In this document: one piece after another, positions 27,542-36,917 of the stretch | How positions within the stretch are numbered: position 1 is the stretch's first letter | How the letters are laid out: the number at the start of each line of letters is the position of its first letter | Source of the DNA: Polaromonas sp. | GTDB lineage: Bacteria > Pseudomonadota > Gammaproteobacteria > Burkholderiales > Burkholderiaceae_C | Length of the DNA stretch: 64,000 nucleotides | NCBI RefSeq assembly: GCF_012927455.1 | Contig: NZ_JABBPE010000022.1 | Span: 32,081-96,080, forward strand | Direction of reading: 5' to 3' | Position numbers and translations under genes: made by a program | Notes under the pieces: model-generated | What the model was told of the DNA's origin: nothing | What the model saw: only the letters and a program-made list of their open reading frames with translations | Databases searched by the model: none

Positions 27542-28399
27542 CTAGTGATGATCGTGGGCCTGCCCCACATACACCAAGGTCAACATCATGAAAATGAAGG
27601 CCTGCAAGGCGACGATCAAAATATGGAAGATGGCCCACACGGTACCTGCGAGGATCTGGCCTATCGGCAACAAAATGCCTGACAGCGACATGGCCGCTGC
27701 GCCGCCCATCAGCGCGATCAGCATGAACACCAGTTCACCCGCGTACATATTGCCGAACAGCCGCATGCCGTGCGACACGGTTTTCGCCGCGAACTCGATC
27801 ATCTGCATGAGGAAGTTAATGGGCCACAAGATCGGATGATTGCCAAATGGTGCCGTGAACAATTCGTGGATCCAGCCGCCCGCGCCCTTGATCTTGATGT
27901 TGTAGGCGACGCAAACCAGCAGCACCGACATCGACAGACCCAAAGTAGTGGACAGATCGGCGGTGGGCACCACGCGCATGTAGGCATGATGCGGATCGCC
28001 ACCGGTGGCCTCGACGATCATTTCCCAGATTTTCGGCAACAAATCGACCGGAAGAAAGTCCATCGCATTCATCAGGAAAATCCAGATGAAGACCGTCAGC
28101 GCCATGGGTGCGATCACCTTGCGGCTTTGCGCGTTCTTGATGATGCCCCTGGCCTGGGTGTCAACCATTTCAACGAGGATTTCGACGGCAGCCTGAAAGC
28201 GCCCCGGCACACCGGCAGTTGCAGCGCGCGCTGCCTTCCAGAGAAAAAAGCTGCCGACGACACCGAGCACTACTGCCCACAAGATGGAGTCGAGGTTGTA
28301 CACAGAAAAATCAATCACACCGCTCATCGGCTTGTTCTGCCAATGGACCAGGTGGTGACCAATGTATTCCCCGGCGGTAGGTCCGTTTTCAGCAGCCAT
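27542..28399 (-). CDS. atpB: F1Fo ATP synthase a subunit
   Basis: Subunit a forms the proton half-channels. I start it at the ATG at 28399 (MAAENGPTAGEYIGHHLVHW), 16 bases past atpI, because the longer frame would overlap atpI. The 285-residue product has five or six membrane segments. The essential arginine is in SHGMRLFGNMYAGELVFM, and the histidine/glutamate-rich elements near the C-terminus are present (QAFIFMMLTLVYVGQAHDHH). Length and motifs fit the beta-proteobacterial form. Confidence 0.97.
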   Translation of the reverse strand: MAAENGPTAGEYIGHHLVHWQNKPMSGVIDFSVYNLDSILWAVVLGVVGSFFLWKAARAATAGVPGRFQAAVEILVEMVDTQARGIIKNAQSRKVIAPMALTVFIWIFLMNAMDFLPVDLLPKIWEMIVEATGGDPHHAYMRVVPTADLSTTLGLSMSVLLVCVAYNIKIKGAGGWIHELFTAPFGNHPILWPINFLMQMIEFAAKTVSHGMRLFGNMYAGELVFMLIALMGGAAAMSLSGILLPIGQILAGTVWAIFHILIVALQAFIFMMLTLVYVGQAHDHH

Positions 28400-28415
28400 C
28401 TGTCTACTCGTCTCG

Positions 28416-28934
28416 TTAAGTTTGATGCGTCGTGGGGCGCTTGGGCTTGAACCAGAGCGCACCCCAAGACACTTTCATTGTCACTATCAGACCCACCAAC
28501 ATGGCAGGCCAGCTCAAATTTTCAACCAACCGCGGCGCCGCGAACAACATCGCCACCGTCAGGCCAATCTTGACCATTTCCCACAAAAAAAATCCAGCCA
28601 CCGCAGCGCCCGGATTCATCGAAGATACCTTGCCGGTGATACCGCGCGCCAACACGGCGCCTGGCACCACCACCGCCAGCGCGCCATACAGGGCGGACCA
28701 GCCAACACTTAACTTTGCGGTCAAGCCCCAGGCCGCACACGCCACCAGAACCCCGACCAACAACTGCCATGCCAACACGCGCCACGGGGAAAGCGAAGGA
28801 TTAGCGGAACGGAGCTTTTGGGCTTCATCACGCGTCAGAGGCTTGAACCCCTCATCCTTGACCTCATCTACATAAGCGCCGTAGCGCTCCTCCCGAACTT
28901 TCGGGGCGTCCACCGAATTTGTAATTTTAGACAT
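28416..28934 (-). CDS. atpI: ATP synthase subunit I
   Basis: AtpI is a small membrane protein at the head of atp operons, thought to assist assembly of the c ring. The 172-residue product has a hydrophilic N-terminal extension of about 48 residues (acidic, KDEGFKPLTRDEAQKL) followed by four hydrophobic segments (WRVLAWQLLVGVLVACAAWG to LVGLIVTMKVSWGALWF). The extension makes it longer than the E. coli protein but is seen in Comamonadaceae relatives as far as I recall. It starts about 45 bases after the likely operon promoter. Confidence 0.9.
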   Translation of the reverse strand: MSKITNSVDAPKVREERYGAYVDEVKDEGFKPLTRDEAQKLRSANPSLSPWRVLAWQLLVGVLVACAAWGLTAKLSVGWSALYGALAVVVPGAVLARGITGKVSSMNPGAAVAGFFLWEMVKIGLTVAMLFAAPRLVENLSWPAMLVGLIVTMKVSWGALWFKPKRPTTHQT

Positions 28935-28981
28935 GACAAATTACGACAGGGTTACAAGGGCGACTATCAGCAAAGCCCTTG

Positions 28982-28987
28982 ATTATA
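28982..28987 (-). promoter_or_regulatory. Candidate -10 element of the atp operon promoter
   Basis: On the minus strand TATAAT occurs about 48 bases before the atpI start. I cannot find a good -35 at 16-18 bases. Position and the perfect hexamer make it the best candidate for the operon promoter. Confidence 0.45.
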
Positions 28988-29138
28988 CGTAGAAACCCGA
29001 GAACGCTAATAAAACATTCGGGTTAGTTCCGCACGAGCGCGATGCAAGCATGCTGACAGCCACTGGCAAGGGCTAGTCCACAATGCGGCATTGCTGGATC
29101 CGGCTGCGACGCCACTCCTTATCGATGAAAGACCTGCC

Positions 29139-29582
29139 ATGAACGCCCTGATGAAATTCCTGCATATCGCCGCGGCCATTGTCTGGCTCGGTGGCATCGT
29201 CTTCATGCTGTTTGCGCTGCGGCCGGCAGCGGCCCAACTGGCCCCGCCGCAACGCTTGCCGTTGATCGAGCAGGTGCTGGGAAATTTCTTCAAACGGGTC
29301 TGGGAGTGCATCGCCATCCTGCTGGTAAGCGGGCTGTTCATGCTGCTGACGGTTGGCATGAAAAACGCGCCGCTCGGCTGGCATGTGATGCTGGCCGTCG
29401 GCCTGCTGATGTTCGCGCTGTTCGGCCATCTCTACTTCGGCCCGTTTCGGCGTTTGAAGCTGGCCGTCGCGGCGGCCGACTGGCCCGAAGGCGGGCGCCG
29501 CGTTGCGCAGATTGCCACGCTGGCGCAGATCAATCTGGGGCTGGGCGCGCTCGCCATCGGCGCCGTTGTTTTTCGCGTTTGA
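29139..29582 (+). CDS. CopD-like four-helix membrane protein
   Basis: The 147-residue product begins MNALMKFLHIAAAIVWLGGI at the ATG at 29139; an upstream in-frame ATG lacks a good leader. There are four hydrophobic segments, with a conserved histidine (FLHIAAAIVWLGG) in the first and GHLYFGPFRRLKLAV after the third. The pattern resembles the CopD/DUF2269-like integral membrane proteins, a loose group including copper-resistance and haem-related proteins. No copper-ligand clusters are visible, so the function remains open. It is divergent from the atp operon across about 200 bases. Confidence 0.8.
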   Translation: MNALMKFLHIAAAIVWLGGIVFMLFALRPAAAQLAPPQRLPLIEQVLGNFFKRVWECIAILLVSGLFMLLTVGMKNAPLGWHVMLAVGLLMFALFGHLYFGPFRRLKLAVAAADWPEGGRRVAQIATLAQINLGLGALAIGAVVFRV

Positions 29583-29663
29583 TGCACGGCTTGATACGCC
29601 AGCCCATGCAGCACGGCCGCAAGCAGCGATGTGTTTTATAGCTAACCGCGCTGCCGAATCGAC

Positions 29664-30182
29664 ATGAGCAAACCCCCGAGAACGCCAGCGCGCGGCAATC
29701 GCTTTAAAAACGCACTGCCCAGCGCTGAAACGCTGGCCGCGCATCCCTGGCTCAAGCCAGTGGCGCACCGGCTGGGCGATCCCCAGCTGTGGCGGCTGCA
29801 GCACGAAGCCGTGGCACGCGGCGTTGCCATCGGCATCTTCTGGGCCTTTGCCACCCCGTTTGCGCAGTTTTTGATCGCGGCAGCGCACAGCGTCTGGTGG
29901 CGCGCCAACATCCCGGTGGCAGCGGGCGTGACGTTGATCACCAACCCCTTCACACTGGGTTTTTGGCTCTGGCTGGCCTACCAGCTGGGCAGCTTGCTGC
30001 TAAACGCGCCGCCGCCGGTTGCAGTGGCCGAAGGCGCGGGCAAGCTGGCCTGGCTGGCGTCTTTTGGCGCGCCTGCCATACTGGGCATGGGCATTTTTGC
30101 GGTCGCCGGCTCGGCGCTTGGCTACCTCAGCGTCAAACTCGCCTGGCGCCTGCGCATCTGGTTTAAACGCCGCCATCGGTAG
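29664..30182 (+). CDS. DUF2062 domain membrane protein
   Basis: The 172-residue product has the DUF2062 architecture: a short cytoplasmic N-terminus, an AVARGVAIGIFWAFATPFAQ segment, a second hydrophobic region with ITNPFTLGFWLWLAYQLGSL (the ITNP motif is diagnostic), and a C-terminal membrane segment ending in basic WFKRRHR. Members are inner-membrane proteins of unknown function, often near competence or glycosyl genes. The gene is 81 bases after the CopD-like gene and may be co-transcribed with it. Confidence 0.88.
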   Translation: MSKPPRTPARGNRFKNALPSAETLAAHPWLKPVAHRLGDPQLWRLQHEAVARGVAIGIFWAFATPFAQFLIAAAHSVWWRANIPVAAGVTLITNPFTLGFWLWLAYQLGSLLLNAPPPVAVAEGAGKLAWLASFGAPAILGMGIFAVAGSALGYLSVKLAWRLRIWFKRRHR

Positions 30183-30239
30183 AAAATGGTCGCGTTGCCA
30201 AGCCAGCCAGGTGCGCCCAGCGCCCTCGATTGAGCCGAC

Positions 30240-30302
30240 CATCTTCCATCTTCCATCTTCCATCTTCCATCTTCCATCTTCCATCTTCCATCTTCCATCT
30301 TC
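30240..30302 (+). repeat. Nine-copy heptanucleotide tandem repeat (CATCTTC)
   Basis: Nine perfect head-to-tail copies of CATCTTC lie between the DUF2062 gene and the aminotransferase start, ending 14 bases before the ATG at 30317. The unit length is not a multiple of three. It displaces any normal Shine-Dalgarno sequence: the stretch directly before the ATG is CCACCCATCATCACC. Slippage could change promoter spacing or leader structure. Confidence 0.97.
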
Positions 30303-30316
30303 CACCCATCATCACC

Positions 30317-31213
30317 ATGACCACTTCCGCCACCCTGCCCGACACGCCCTGCTACCTCAACGGCGAATTTACCGCGCTCAAGGACGCCAAGATCAGCGTG
30401 ATGGACCGCGGCTTCATTTTTGGCGATGGCGTGTACGAGGTGGTGCCGGCCTACGCCGGTCAGTTGTTCCGCTTTGCGCAGCACATGGCCAGGCTTGATC
30501 GCAGCCTCGCCGAGCTGCGCATCAAGAATCCGTTGACGCACCTCGAATGGCGCCAGCTTGCTCTTAAATTAATAGCTGCTTACGCCCAATCGACAGGCGC
30601 TGATGCCGAAAAACTCGATCAGCTGATCTACATCCAGGTGACCCGCGGCGTCGCCCTGCGCGACCATGCCATGCCGCCTGACCTGACGCCCACGGTGTTC
30701 GTGATGAGCAGCGCCATGAAGCTGCCGAGCGCGCAGCAGCGCGAGCACGGCGTGGCCTGCGTCTCTGCCTCCGACTTCCGCTGGCAAAAAGCCCACATCA
30801 AGAGCACCAGCTTGCTGGGCGCGGTGTTCTCGCGCCAGATCAGCTTTGATGCTGGCGCGCTGGAGACCGTCATGTTCCGCGGCGACTATTTGAGCGAAGC
30901 CGCCGCCAGCAATGTCTGGGTCATCAAAAACGGCGTAGTCATGGGCCCGCCCAAGGACCAGCTGGTCCTCGAAGGCATACGCTACGGGCTGATTGAAGAA
31001 ATCTGCCGCGCTGCCAACATCGGTTTCGAGCTGCGCCGCATCACGCGGGCCGACGTGCTGGCGGCCGACGAGCTGCTGCTGTCATCGGCCACCAAGGAAG
31101 TGCTGCCCGTCACCCTGCTGGACGGCCAGCCGGTTGGAAACGGCCAGCCCGGCCCCATTTACGCCAAGCTTTACAGCGCCTACCAGCAGGCAAAACAAGC
31201 GCCATCCACATGA
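30317..31213 (+). CDS. D-amino-acid aminotransferase (class IV PLP fold)
   Basis: This PLP-dependent transaminase interconverts D-amino acids and 2-oxo acids (D-alanine/D-glutamate for peptidoglycan). The 298-residue product starts MTTSATLPDTPCYLNGEFTA. Fold-type IV features: MDRGFIFGDGVYEVVPAYAG, the PLP lysine within WQKAHIKSTSLLGAVF, EAAASNVWVIKNG and the phosphate-binding SSATKEVLPVT. Around residues 80-97 the sequence LALKLIAAYAQSTGADAE is encoded by a degenerate family A repeat. The start is set by the homology and is preceded by the heptamer repeat rather than a Shine-Dalgarno site. Its stop overlaps the next start (ATGA). A branched-chain aminotransferase is less likely from the motif spelling. 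Confidence 0.9.
   Translation: MTTSATLPDTPCYLNGEFTALKDAKISVMDRGFIFGDGVYEVVPAYAGQLFRFAQHMARLDRSLAELRIKNPLTHLEWRQLALKLIAAYAQSTGADAEKLDQLIYIQVTRGVALRDHAMPPDLTPTVFVMSSAMKLPSAQQREHGVACVSASDFRWQKAHIKSTSLLGAVFSRQISFDAGALETVMFRGDYLSEAAASNVWVIKNGVVMGPPKDQLVLEGIRYGLIEEICRAANIGFELRRITRADVLAADELLLSSATKEVLPVTLLDGQPVGNGQPGPIYAKLYSAYQQAKQAPST
30557..30607 (+). repeat. Degenerate family A repeat inside the aminotransferase gene
   Basis: TTGCTCTTAAATTAATAGCT, then GCTTACGCCCAATCGACAGG and CGCTGATGCC, align along their length with copy 1 at 14900, most strongly in the left 25 bases. It is on the coding strand, in frame. The right half is more diverged than in intergenic copies. Confidence 0.7.
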
Positions 31214-31530
31214 CCCAACCTCCAAAAAGTATCCCTGAAAATACCCCAGCGCTGCCGACCGAGCCGTCACGCCAAGAGTCGCTGATCGACTACCCGTCAC
31301 TGTTTCCCATCAAGGTGATGGGCGTCAAGGTCGACGGCCTGGTCGCCGCCATCACCGCCGTGGCGCATCAGTTCGACCCCGCCTTTGACGCATCCACCAT
31401 CGAGCTGCGCGAAAGCAAGGGCGGCAAATACCTGGGCATCACCATCACCGTCATGGCCACCTCCAGAGAGCAGCTCGACGCGCTTTACCACGCGCTGTCC
31501 AGGCACCCCATGGTCAAAGTGGTGCTGTAA
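31210..31530 (+). CDS. YbeD-like DUF493 family protein
   Basis: The 106-residue protein has the DUF493/YbeD ferredoxin-like fold pattern: [20 protein letters not shown] at residues about 28-47, then [20 protein letters not shown], ending in HPMVKVVL. In E. coli ybeD lies next to lipB, and here lipB follows after 14 bases, so the context supports the call. The family is proposed to be an allosteric regulator of lipoate or related pathways, not proven. Start ATG overlaps the aminotransferase stop by 4 bases. Confidence 0.93.
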   Translation: MTQPPKSIPENTPALPTEPSRQESLIDYPSLFPIKVMGVKVDGLVAAITAVAHQFDPAFDASTIELRESKGGKYLGITITVMATSREQLDALYHALSRHPMVKVVL

Positions 31531-31544
31531 GCCTGACTCCGTCG

Positions 31545-32255
31545 ATGCAGACCGTAATACGCCAGCTCGGCCGGGTGGACTACCTGCCCACCTACGCTGC
31601 CATGCAGGCTTTCACGGCCGCGCGAAACCCCACCAATACAGATGATGAAACGCTGCAGCCCAATCAGGACGAGCGCGACGAGCTATGGATTTGTGAGCAT
31701 CTACCGATCTACACACAGGGGCTGGCGGGCAAAAGTGATCATGTGCTGAACCCTGGCAACATCCCGGTGGTGCAAACCGACCGGGGCGGCCAGGTGACTT
31801 ACCACGGGCCCGGCCAAGTGGTGGCTTACCCGCTGATCGACCTCAAGCGCGCCGGCTATTTCGTCAAGGAATATGTCTATCGCATCGAAGAGGCCGTCAT
31901 CAAAACCCTGGCGCATTTCGGCGTGACCGGCCACCGCGTCAGCGGCGCGCCCGGCATTTATGTGCGGCTGGACGACCCGTTTGCACACGCTGCCCTGAGC
32001 GGCCCGGCCCATCCCGGCGACCGGTTTCGCGGACTCGGCAAAATCGCCGCGCTGGGCATCAAGGTGAGCCGCCACTGCACTTACCACGGCGTCGCGCTCA
32101 ACGTGGCGATGGACCTGGAACCCTTCACGCGCATCAACCCGTGTGGCTATGCCGGGCTGCAGACCACAGACCTTTCTACAATCGGGGTATCGGCAAGCTG
32201 GCAGGAGGCAGCAGATGTGCTGGGCCAAAAGCTCGGCACTTATCTGGCGGCCTGA
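31545..32255 (+). CDS. lipB: Octanoyltransferase LipB
   Basis: LipB transfers octanoyl groups from acyl carrier protein to lipoyl domains, the first step of endogenous lipoate synthesis. The 236-residue product shows [20 protein letters not shown] (substrate-binding), the catalytic lysine K166 in [13 protein letters not shown] and the catalytic cysteine C200 in INPCGYAG. An additional loop around residues 28-45 ([17 protein letters not shown]) is somewhat long. It is followed by lipA after 22 bases, and the two act in sequence. Confidence 0.97.
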   Translation: MQTVIRQLGRVDYLPTYAAMQAFTAARNPTNTDDETLQPNQDERDELWICEHLPIYTQGLAGKSDHVLNPGNIPVVQTDRGGQVTYHGPGQVVAYPLIDLKRAGYFVKEYVYRIEEAVIKTLAHFGVTGHRVSGAPGIYVRLDDPFAHAALSGPAHPGDRFRGLGKIAALGIKVSRHCTYHGVALNVAMDLEPFTRINPCGYAGLQTTDLSTIGVSASWQEAADVLGQKLGTYLAA

Positions 32256-32277
32256 ACTGCTGAAAACGAAACACCCC

Positions 32278-33303
32278 ATGAGTAACCCAGAAGCCACCCC
32301 TCACGCCCCTGCGGCCAATCCCGTCGTTCGCGAAGCCCAAAGCCTGGCGGACTACAACCCGCTGGCCAAGCAGAAGGCGGCGGCCAAGCTGTCGCGCATT
32401 CCGGTCAAGGTAGTGCAAGGCGAGGTGCTGAAAAAGCCCGACTGGATTCGCGTCAAGGCCGGCAGCCCGAGCACTCGCTTCTATGAGATCAAGGACGTGC
32501 TGCGGCAAAACAAGCTGGTCACGGTGTGCGAAGAAGCCAGCTGCCCCAACATTGGCGAATGCTTTGGCAAGGGCACGGCGACCTTCATGATCATGGGCGA
32601 CAAGTGCACGCGGCGCTGCCCGTTTTGCGATGTCGGCCACGGCCGTCCCGACCCGCTGGACGCGAACGAACCCGAGAACCTGGCCAGAACGATTGCCGCG
32701 CTCAAGCTCAAGTACGTGGTGATCACCAGCGTTGACCGCGACGATTTGCGTGATGGCGGGGCTCAGCATTTCGTTGACTGCATCCGCCAGATTCGGGCGC
32801 TGTCGCCGGCCACGCAAATCGAGGTGCTGGTGCCCGACTTCCGCGGCCGCGACGAGCGCGCGCTTGAGATTTTGAAAGCTGCGCCGCCCGACGTGATGAA
32901 CCACAACCTGGAAACCGCGCCGCGCCTGTACAAGGAAGCGCGCCCCGGCTCTGACTACCAGTTCAGCCTGAATCTGCTGAAGAAATTCAAGGCGCTGCAC
33001 CCCAACATTCCGACCAAGAGCGGCATCATGGTGGGCCTGGGCGAAACTGACGAAGAAATCCTGCAGGTGATGCAGGACATGCGCGATCACGGCATCAACA
33101 TGCTGACGATTGGCCAATACCTGGCGCCCTCAACTTCGCACCTGCCGGTGCGCCGCTATGTGCACCCGGACACCTTCAAGATGTTTGAGGAAAAGGCCTA
33201 CGCCATGGGCTTTTCGCACGCCGCCGTCGGCGCCATGGTGCGCTCCAGCTACCACGCCGACCAGCAGGCCGGCCATGTGCTGGCGGGCGCGCCCAAAGCC
33301 TGA
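32278..33303 (+). CDS. lipA: Lipoyl synthase LipA
   Basis: LipA is a radical-SAM enzyme that inserts two sulphurs into the octanoyl chain. The 341-residue product starts [20 protein letters not shown] at the ATG at 32278; the longer frame overlapping lipB is rejected. Auxiliary cluster cysteines are C84, C89 and C95 ([13 protein letters not shown]); the radical-SAM cluster is C110, C114 and C117 (CTRRCPFC). The C-terminal serine motif is [13 protein letters not shown]. The first 40 residues form the variable extension typical of beta-proteobacteria. The gene is complete. Confidence 0.98.
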   Translation: MSNPEATPHAPAANPVVREAQSLADYNPLAKQKAAAKLSRIPVKVVQGEVLKKPDWIRVKAGSPSTRFYEIKDVLRQNKLVTVCEEASCPNIGECFGKGTATFMIMGDKCTRRCPFCDVGHGRPDPLDANEPENLARTIAALKLKYVVITSVDRDDLRDGGAQHFVDCIRQIRALSPATQIEVLVPDFRGRDERALEILKAAPPDVMNHNLETAPRLYKEARPGSDYQFSLNLLKKFKALHPNIPTKSGIMVGLGETDEEILQVMQDMRDHGINMLTIGQYLAPSTSHLPVRRYVHPDTFKMFEEKAYAMGFSHAAVGAMVRSSYHADQQAGHVLAGAPKA

Positions 33304-33318
33304 ACCACCCGCCTGCGG

Positions 33319-33387
33319 TTTTTGCTATGTTTTTAATAGCTGCTTGCGCCCGTATTACCTGGGCTAGAGGCCTTTTTTACCGTTTTT
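33319..33387 (+). repeat. Family A dispersed repeat, before the SNF2 gene
   Basis: The copy reads TTTGCTATGTTTTTAATAGC, then TGCTTGCGCCCGTATTACCT, then GGGCTAGAGGCC and a T-rich tail that runs directly into the ATG of the next gene (33388). It therefore occupies the whole leader of the helicase gene, where any ribosome-binding site must lie. Confidence 0.92.
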
Positions 33388-36300
33388 ATGCCTAATTTTG
33401 CCTTGCTCAATGGCCTTTGGTTCGACCCGCGTTCGCTTGAGCACTTGAGCGATGCGGGCACCTGGGCGCGCGGCCTGTCGCTGTACCGCAGCCAGAAGGT
33501 GCTGAGCCTGGAGATCGAACCGCTGCGAAACGCCTGGCTGCTGCTGGGCGAGGTGCAAGGCAGTCTGCGCCAGCCCTACGAGGTGTCGATAGAAATGGCG
33601 CTACTGCCCGACGGCCAGGTCGATGTCTGGGACAGCGACTGCAGCTGCCCGGTCGGGCTGCAATGCAAACACGGCGTGGCGCTGATGCTGAAGGCCGCCT
33701 ACCACGGCCTGCAGCTGCTCGGCCAGGAGCTGGCGCCCGGCGCCACCCACACCCCCTCCACCCCGCCCAGCCCCGAAAAACTCGAAGCAGCGCGCCAGGC
33801 GGCGCAGGCACGCGCCCAGGAAATCGCCCGACTGGAAGCCGAAGCCCAGCTGCTGCAATGGTTTAGCGACCTGGACCGCGCCAGCGGCCTGGCGCCAGCC
33901 TCGGTGCACACGGCGCGCGGACAGGCCAGGCCCGAACAATATTTATACCTGCTGACGGTGGTGGGCAGCCACGGCCCGCGGCCACAGCTTCAGCTCGAAG
34001 CCGTGGTGTCCTACCCCAAGGTCACGGGCGGCTGGGCCAAGCCCAAGGCCATACGCACGCCGCCGCACGCCGGGCAGCCGGTCTATGACCAGGCCAGCGA
34101 GGCCGACCGGCAGGTGCTGCAGCTGATGCGCGCCATGCCCAACGGCAACAGCTTTTACTCCGCCTACAGCGTCACCCCGCGCGTGGTGCCGGCCGGGCAG
34201 GTTGGCCTGATGGCGCTGCAGCAGGCGGCCAGCACCGGGCGGCTGTTTCTGGACGCGGGCGGCAGCCCGGGCGCCGTCATCGCATGGGGGCCGCCGCAAG
34301 AGCTGGACTGGCATTGGGCAGAAGTGCCCGGCCCGCACAGCAGCGAGGCGGGCTGGGCCCTGCGCGCCCGGCTGGCCGGCAATGGCGGTAGCAGCAGCGG
34401 TGCGCAACTGTGCCTGAACAGCCCGCCGTTCTACCTGGACGCCGCGCATGGCCTGTGCGGCCCGGTCCACGCGGCTGACGTGCCCGAAGCACAGCTCGAC
34501 ATCCTGCTCAAGGCACCGCCGCTGAAGGCCTCGGCCCTGCAAAAACACCAGGTCGATCTGATGCGGCGCCTTGGCCAGCTGCCGCTGCCTCCAGTGCTGC
34601 AAAGCCTGAGCCGGCTCGATGGCATCGCGCCGACCGCCTGCCTGCACCTAGCGCCCACGCCGCCCGAGCTGGTACCGTTCAAGGGGCTGATCCAGGCGCA
34701 ACTGCGCTTTGACTACCAGGGCCATCGCGGCTGGTGGGCCGGCCAGGGGCTGGCAGTGCTGGTGGACCAACCTGCGGGCCGGGTGCTGCTGCAGCGCGAC
34801 GCTGAGGCCGAACTGGGCGCCATCACGCGCCTGATGGACCTGGGACTCACCGCCACCACCGACGGCGGCATGTTCGGCATCCCGGCCGACGGGCCGCAGC
34901 AGGACTGGCTGCACTGGGCCGACAACGGTTTTTCCGTGCTGCGCGAAGCCGGTTTCACGCTGACGCTGGACGACGCCCTGAACGGCTGGATCACGCATGG
35001 TCAGTCGCTGGCCGTGCAGTTGCAGGCGCAGGGCGATGACGAAGCGACTTCGCCCTGGTTTGATCTGTCGCTGGGCATGGAAATCAACGGGGAGCGCCAC
35101 AACATCCTGCCCTGGCTGCCCGAGCTGATTGCTGCCGCTGCCGCCAGCCCGCGCGACCCGGCCACCGGCCAGCCCGACATTGCGCCCTTTGTCTATTTGC
35201 GCGAGCCAAAAGGCCAGGGCTTCATCCGCCTGCCGACCGACGCGCTCAAGCCCTGGATGGCTGCGCTGCTGGAGCTGGTGGGCGACCGGGCCCATGATTT
35301 TTCGGGCGGCAGCCTGAAGCTGTCGCGCCTTGATGCGCTGCGCACCGGCGCCGCCCTGGGGGAAGGGGCGCAATGGGCGGGCGCGCAGGTCTTGCGCGAA
35401 CTGGTGCAGCAGCTCACCGGCCAGCAACAGTTGCCCGAGGTGCGCGTGCCCACCGCCCTGCAGGCCAGCCTGCGCCCCTACCAGCAGCAAGGCCTGAACT
35501 GGTTGCAGTTCTTGCGTCAGCACGGCCTGAGCGGCATTTTGGCCGACGACATGGGCCTGGGCAAAACGCTGCAGACGCTGGCCCATGTGCTGGTCGAAAA
35601 AGAAGCCGGCCGGCTGACGCATCCGGCGCTCATCGTCGCGCCCGTCAGCCTGATGGGCAACTGGCGCCGCGAGGCCGAGCGCTTCACGCCCGGCTTGCGC
35701 ACGCTGGTGCTGCACGGCAAGGAGCGCCACGAGTCAGCCGGGGAAATGAGCACGCACGACCTGGTGATCGCGCCCTACTCGCTGCTGCAGCGCGACCGCG
35801 AACGCTGGCTGCAGCAGCCCTGGCACCTGGTGGTGCTGGACGAAGCGCAAAACATCAAGAACGCCAGCACCCATGCCGCGCAGGTGGTGGGCGAGCTGCA
35901 AACCCGGCATCGTTTGTGCCTGTCGGGCACGCCGATGGAAAACCACCTGGGCGAGCTGTGGAGCCTGTTTCATTTCCTGATGCCGGGCTTTCTGGGCAGC
36001 CAGGCGCGCTTTAAGCAACTGTTTCGCAACCCGATTGAAAAGAACGGCGACGCCGAGCGGCTGGACCAGCTGCGCCGCCGCATCACGCCCTTCATGCTGC
36101 GCCGAACCAAGCGCGCGGTGGCGACCGAGCTGCCCGACAAGATCGAGACCATCTCCAGCGTCGAGCTCAGCGGCAAACAGGCCGACCTGTACGAAACGAT
36201 ACGCCTGAGCACGGAAAAAGCGGTGCGCGACGCGCTGGCCAACAAGGGGCTGGCGAAGTCGCAAATCCAGATTCTGGACGCGCTGCTCAAGCTGCGCCAG

Positions 36301-36870
36301 GTCTGCTGCGACCCGCGCCTGCTGGCGCTGGCTTCGGCCAGGAAGATCAAGCAATCGGCCAAGCTGGAGCACCTGATGACGCTGCTGCCCGAGATGCTGG
36401 CCGAGGGCCGGCGCGTGCTGCTGTTCTCATCGTTCACCAGCATGCTGGCCTTGATTGAAGACGAGCTGAAAGCGCGCGGCATCGCCTGGGTCAAGCTCAC
36501 CGGCCAGTCGCAAAAGCGCGACGAGATCATCGGGCGCTTCACTTCGGGCGCAGTGCCGCTGTTTCTCATCAGCCTGAAAGCCGGTGGCGTCGGCCTGAAC
36601 CTGCCGCAGGCCGACACGGTGATTCATTACGACCCCTGGTGGAACCCGGCAGCAGAAAACCAGGCGACCGACCGCGCCCACCGCATCGGGCAAAAAAACC
36701 AGGTTTTCGTTTACAAGCTGGTTGCGCAAGGCACGATTGAAGAGCGCATCTTGGCGCTGCAAGAACGCAAGGCCGCACTGGCCGAAAGCATGTACAGCGG
36801 CTCGCTGGCGCGCAAGCAGCCGCAGTTTACCGAGAGCGATGTGGCGGAGTTGCTGAAGCCGCTGGGCTAG
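33388..36870 (+). CDS. SWIM zinc-finger SNF2-family helicase
   Basis: This is a large DNA translocase of the SNF2 family. The 1160-residue product has an N-terminal SWIM zinc finger (CSCPVGLQCKH, ligands C85, C87, C93, H95), a long middle region (about 100-690) without a recognised domain, then the SNF2 ATPase: ADDMGLGKTLQT (about 720), LDEAQNIKN (about 817), LSGTPMENHLGELWSLF. The HELICc half has VLLFSSFTSMLALIEDEL and DPWWNPAAENQATDRAHRIG. Bacterial SWIM-SNF2 proteins resemble RapA-like or chromatin-type remodellers, but the biological role is unknown. There is no Shine-Dalgarno sequence, since the leader is a family A repeat. Confidence 0.93.
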   Translation: MPNFALLNGLWFDPRSLEHLSDAGTWARGLSLYRSQKVLSLEIEPLRNAWLLLGEVQGSLRQPYEVSIEMALLPDGQVDVWDSDCSCPVGLQCKHGVALMLKAAYHGLQLLGQELAPGATHTPSTPPSPEKLEAARQAAQARAQEIARLEAEAQLLQWFSDLDRASGLAPASVHTARGQARPEQYLYLLTVVGSHGPRPQLQLEAVVSYPKVTGGWAKPKAIRTPPHAGQPVYDQASEADRQVLQLMRAMPNGNSFYSAYSVTPRVVPAGQVGLMALQQAASTGRLFLDAGGSPGAVIAWGPPQELDWHWAEVPGPHSSEAGWALRARLAGNGGSSSGAQLCLNSPPFYLDAAHGLCGPVHAADVPEAQLDILLKAPPLKASALQKHQVDLMRRLGQLPLPPVLQSLSRLDGIAPTACLHLAPTPPELVPFKGLIQAQLRFDYQGHRGWWAGQGLAVLVDQPAGRVLLQRDAEAELGAITRLMDLGLTATTDGGMFGIPADGPQQDWLHWADNGFSVLREAGFTLTLDDALNGWITHGQSLAVQLQAQGDDEATSPWFDLSLGMEINGERHNILPWLPELIAAAAASPRDPATGQPDIAPFVYLREPKGQGFIRLPTDALKPWMAALLELVGDRAHDFSGGSLKLSRLDALRTGAALGEGAQWAGAQVLRELVQQLTGQQQLPEVRVPTALQASLRPYQQQGLNWLQFLRQHGLSGILADDMGLGKTLQTLAHVLVEKEAGRLTHPALIVAPVSLMGNWRREAERFTPGLRTLVLHGKERHESAGEMSTHDLVIAPYSLLQRDRERWLQQPWHLVVLDEAQNIKNASTHAAQVVGELQTRHRLCLSGTPMENHLGELWSLFHFLMPGFLGSQARFKQLFRNPIEKNGDAERLDQLRRRITPFMLRRTKRAVATELPDKIETISSVELSGKQADLYETIRLSTEKAVRDALANKGLAKSQIQILDALLKLRQVCCDPRLLALASARKIKQSAKLEHLMTLLPEMLAEGRRVLLFSSFTSMLALIEDELKARGIAWVKLTGQSQKRDEIIGRFTSGAVPLFLISLKAGGVGLNLPQADTVIHYDPWWNPAAENQATDRAHRIGQKNQVFVYKLVAQGTIEERILALQERKAALAESMYSGSLARKQPQFTESDVAELLKPLG

Positions 36871-36917
36871 CCGTCGTGTTGCTGAAGATCCATTGAGCAT
36901 TCCCAACGGAGACAAGC

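Noticed and set aside
30122..30541. Minus-strand frame with repeated KMEDGRW-type peptide
   Set aside because: It is the translation of the CATCTTC tandem repeat and overlaps the aminotransferase start.
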